From Agrilutibacter niabensis (GTDB lineage Bacteria > Pseudomonadota > Gammaproteobacteria > Xanthomonadales > Xanthomonadaceae): DNA of 64,000 bases. Each line of letters begins with the position of its first letter. Position 1 is the stretch's first letter. Under the pieces are notes generated by a model. The model was not told where the DNA came from. It searched no databases and saw only the letters and a list, made by a program, of their open reading frames with translations. The stretch spans positions 248,001 through 312,000 of the forward strand of contig NZ_JBHSNJ010000013.1 in the NCBI RefSeq assembly GCF_042657165.1. Direction: 5' to 3'. Both the position numbers and the translations under genes were made by a program. Of the stretch, positions 63,815-64,000 are shown piece after piece.

Positions 63815-64000
63815 TCAGCCCAGCAACGCCCGCAACGACGCCTTGAGCTGGCGGCCTTCGTCATGGAAATAGTCGCGTTCCTCGCGCCAGAGCGGGAAAC
63901 GTGCCTCGACCTCGCGCCAGAACGCACGCGAATGGTCGGGCCGGATCAGGTGGCACAGCTCGTGCACGAGCACGTATTCGAACGCGCTGGGGCGCGCGAG
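63815..64000 (-). CDS. YgjP-like (DUF45) metallopeptidase, C-terminal fragment
   Basis: Open to the window edge; 61 codons are present. VLVHELCHL holds the HExxH zinc motif, followed by HSRAFWREVEARFP and a C-terminal helix. This is the C-terminal half of the YgjP/WLM-type M48-like metallopeptidase family (often filed as an M48 or 'DUF45' protein). The start lies outside the window. It converges on the alpha/beta hydrolase gene. Confidence 0.88.
   Translation of the reverse strand, partial: LARPSAFEYVLVHELCHLIRPDHSRAFWREVEARFPLWREERDYFHDEGRQLKASLRALLG

Overview
The window is a high-GC (roughly 70%) chromosomal segment of a gammaproteobacterium, most likely a Xanthomonadaceae/Lysobacteraceae member of the Lysobacter, Luteimonas or Xanthomonas type. 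The taxonomic call is inferred from the gene set: glyQ-glyS followed by tamA-tamB, bioB-bioF-bioH-bioC with a downstream efflux-type transporter, tatABC beside ubiA and hemH, many c-di-GMP and histidine-kinase proteins, and many secreted peptidases. There is no rRNA, CRISPR array, insertion sequence or prophage. The sequence is a draft scaffold, because 35 Ns lie at 55130-55164.

Layout. 1-3.2 kb: the tail of an EAL protein and a hybrid histidine kinase ending in an Hpt domain. 3.3-8.9 kb: gamma-glutamyltransferase, a 2OG-Fe(II) oxygenase, a rearranged pair of gene fragments (5' end of an AEC transporter joined to the 3' end of the glutamyltransferase), an M19 dipeptidase, and the intact AEC transporter. 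9.1-17 kb: three overlapping signalling genes, led by a soluble kinase with eight 92-residue HAMP repeats, followed by an orphan ParA ATPase. 17.8-21 kb: coupled sixA, yceI-like and phospholipase D genes. 21-31 kb: secreted amidohydrolase, S9 peptidase, amino-acid permease, a small lipoprotein, an NTF2-like protein, zapE, an alpha/beta hydrolase, cytochrome c5, a membrane protein and a glutamine amidotransferase.

31.3-41.2 kb: glyQ-glyS, tamA-tamB and a small membrane protein, all on +. 41.2-44.4 kb: a sialidase-like lipoprotein and mnmG on -. 44.4-45 kb: a gene-poor stretch with a sigma-54 promoter match and a strong intrinsic terminator about 110 bp downstream, which together look like a small-RNA gene. 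45-48.4 kb: a Tyr/Gly/His-rich lipoprotein, a threonine-dehydratase-like enzyme and a GT39 glycosyltransferase. 48.4-53.5 kb: the biotin operon on -, with comF divergent. 54.4-55.4 kb: a RidA-like protein, a duplicated intergenic segment around the gap, and tRNA-Arg(CCG). 55.4-58 kb: an HD-GYP-like and a GGDEF/EAL protein in one operon. 58.1-64 kb: ubiA, tatABC (-), a SYLF-domain protein, hemH with an alpha/beta hydrolase, and the end of a YgjP-like metallopeptidase.

Most of the window is ordinary core genome. The parts that deserve a second look are the sigma-54/small-RNA candidate (44494-44632), a 60-bp palindromic element carried in frame inside zapE (27708-27767), the chimeric duplication at 5762-6567, the poly-HAMP kinase operon, the tRNA-end repeats beside the assembly gap, and the HD-GYP-like protein whose HD histidine is a cysteine.
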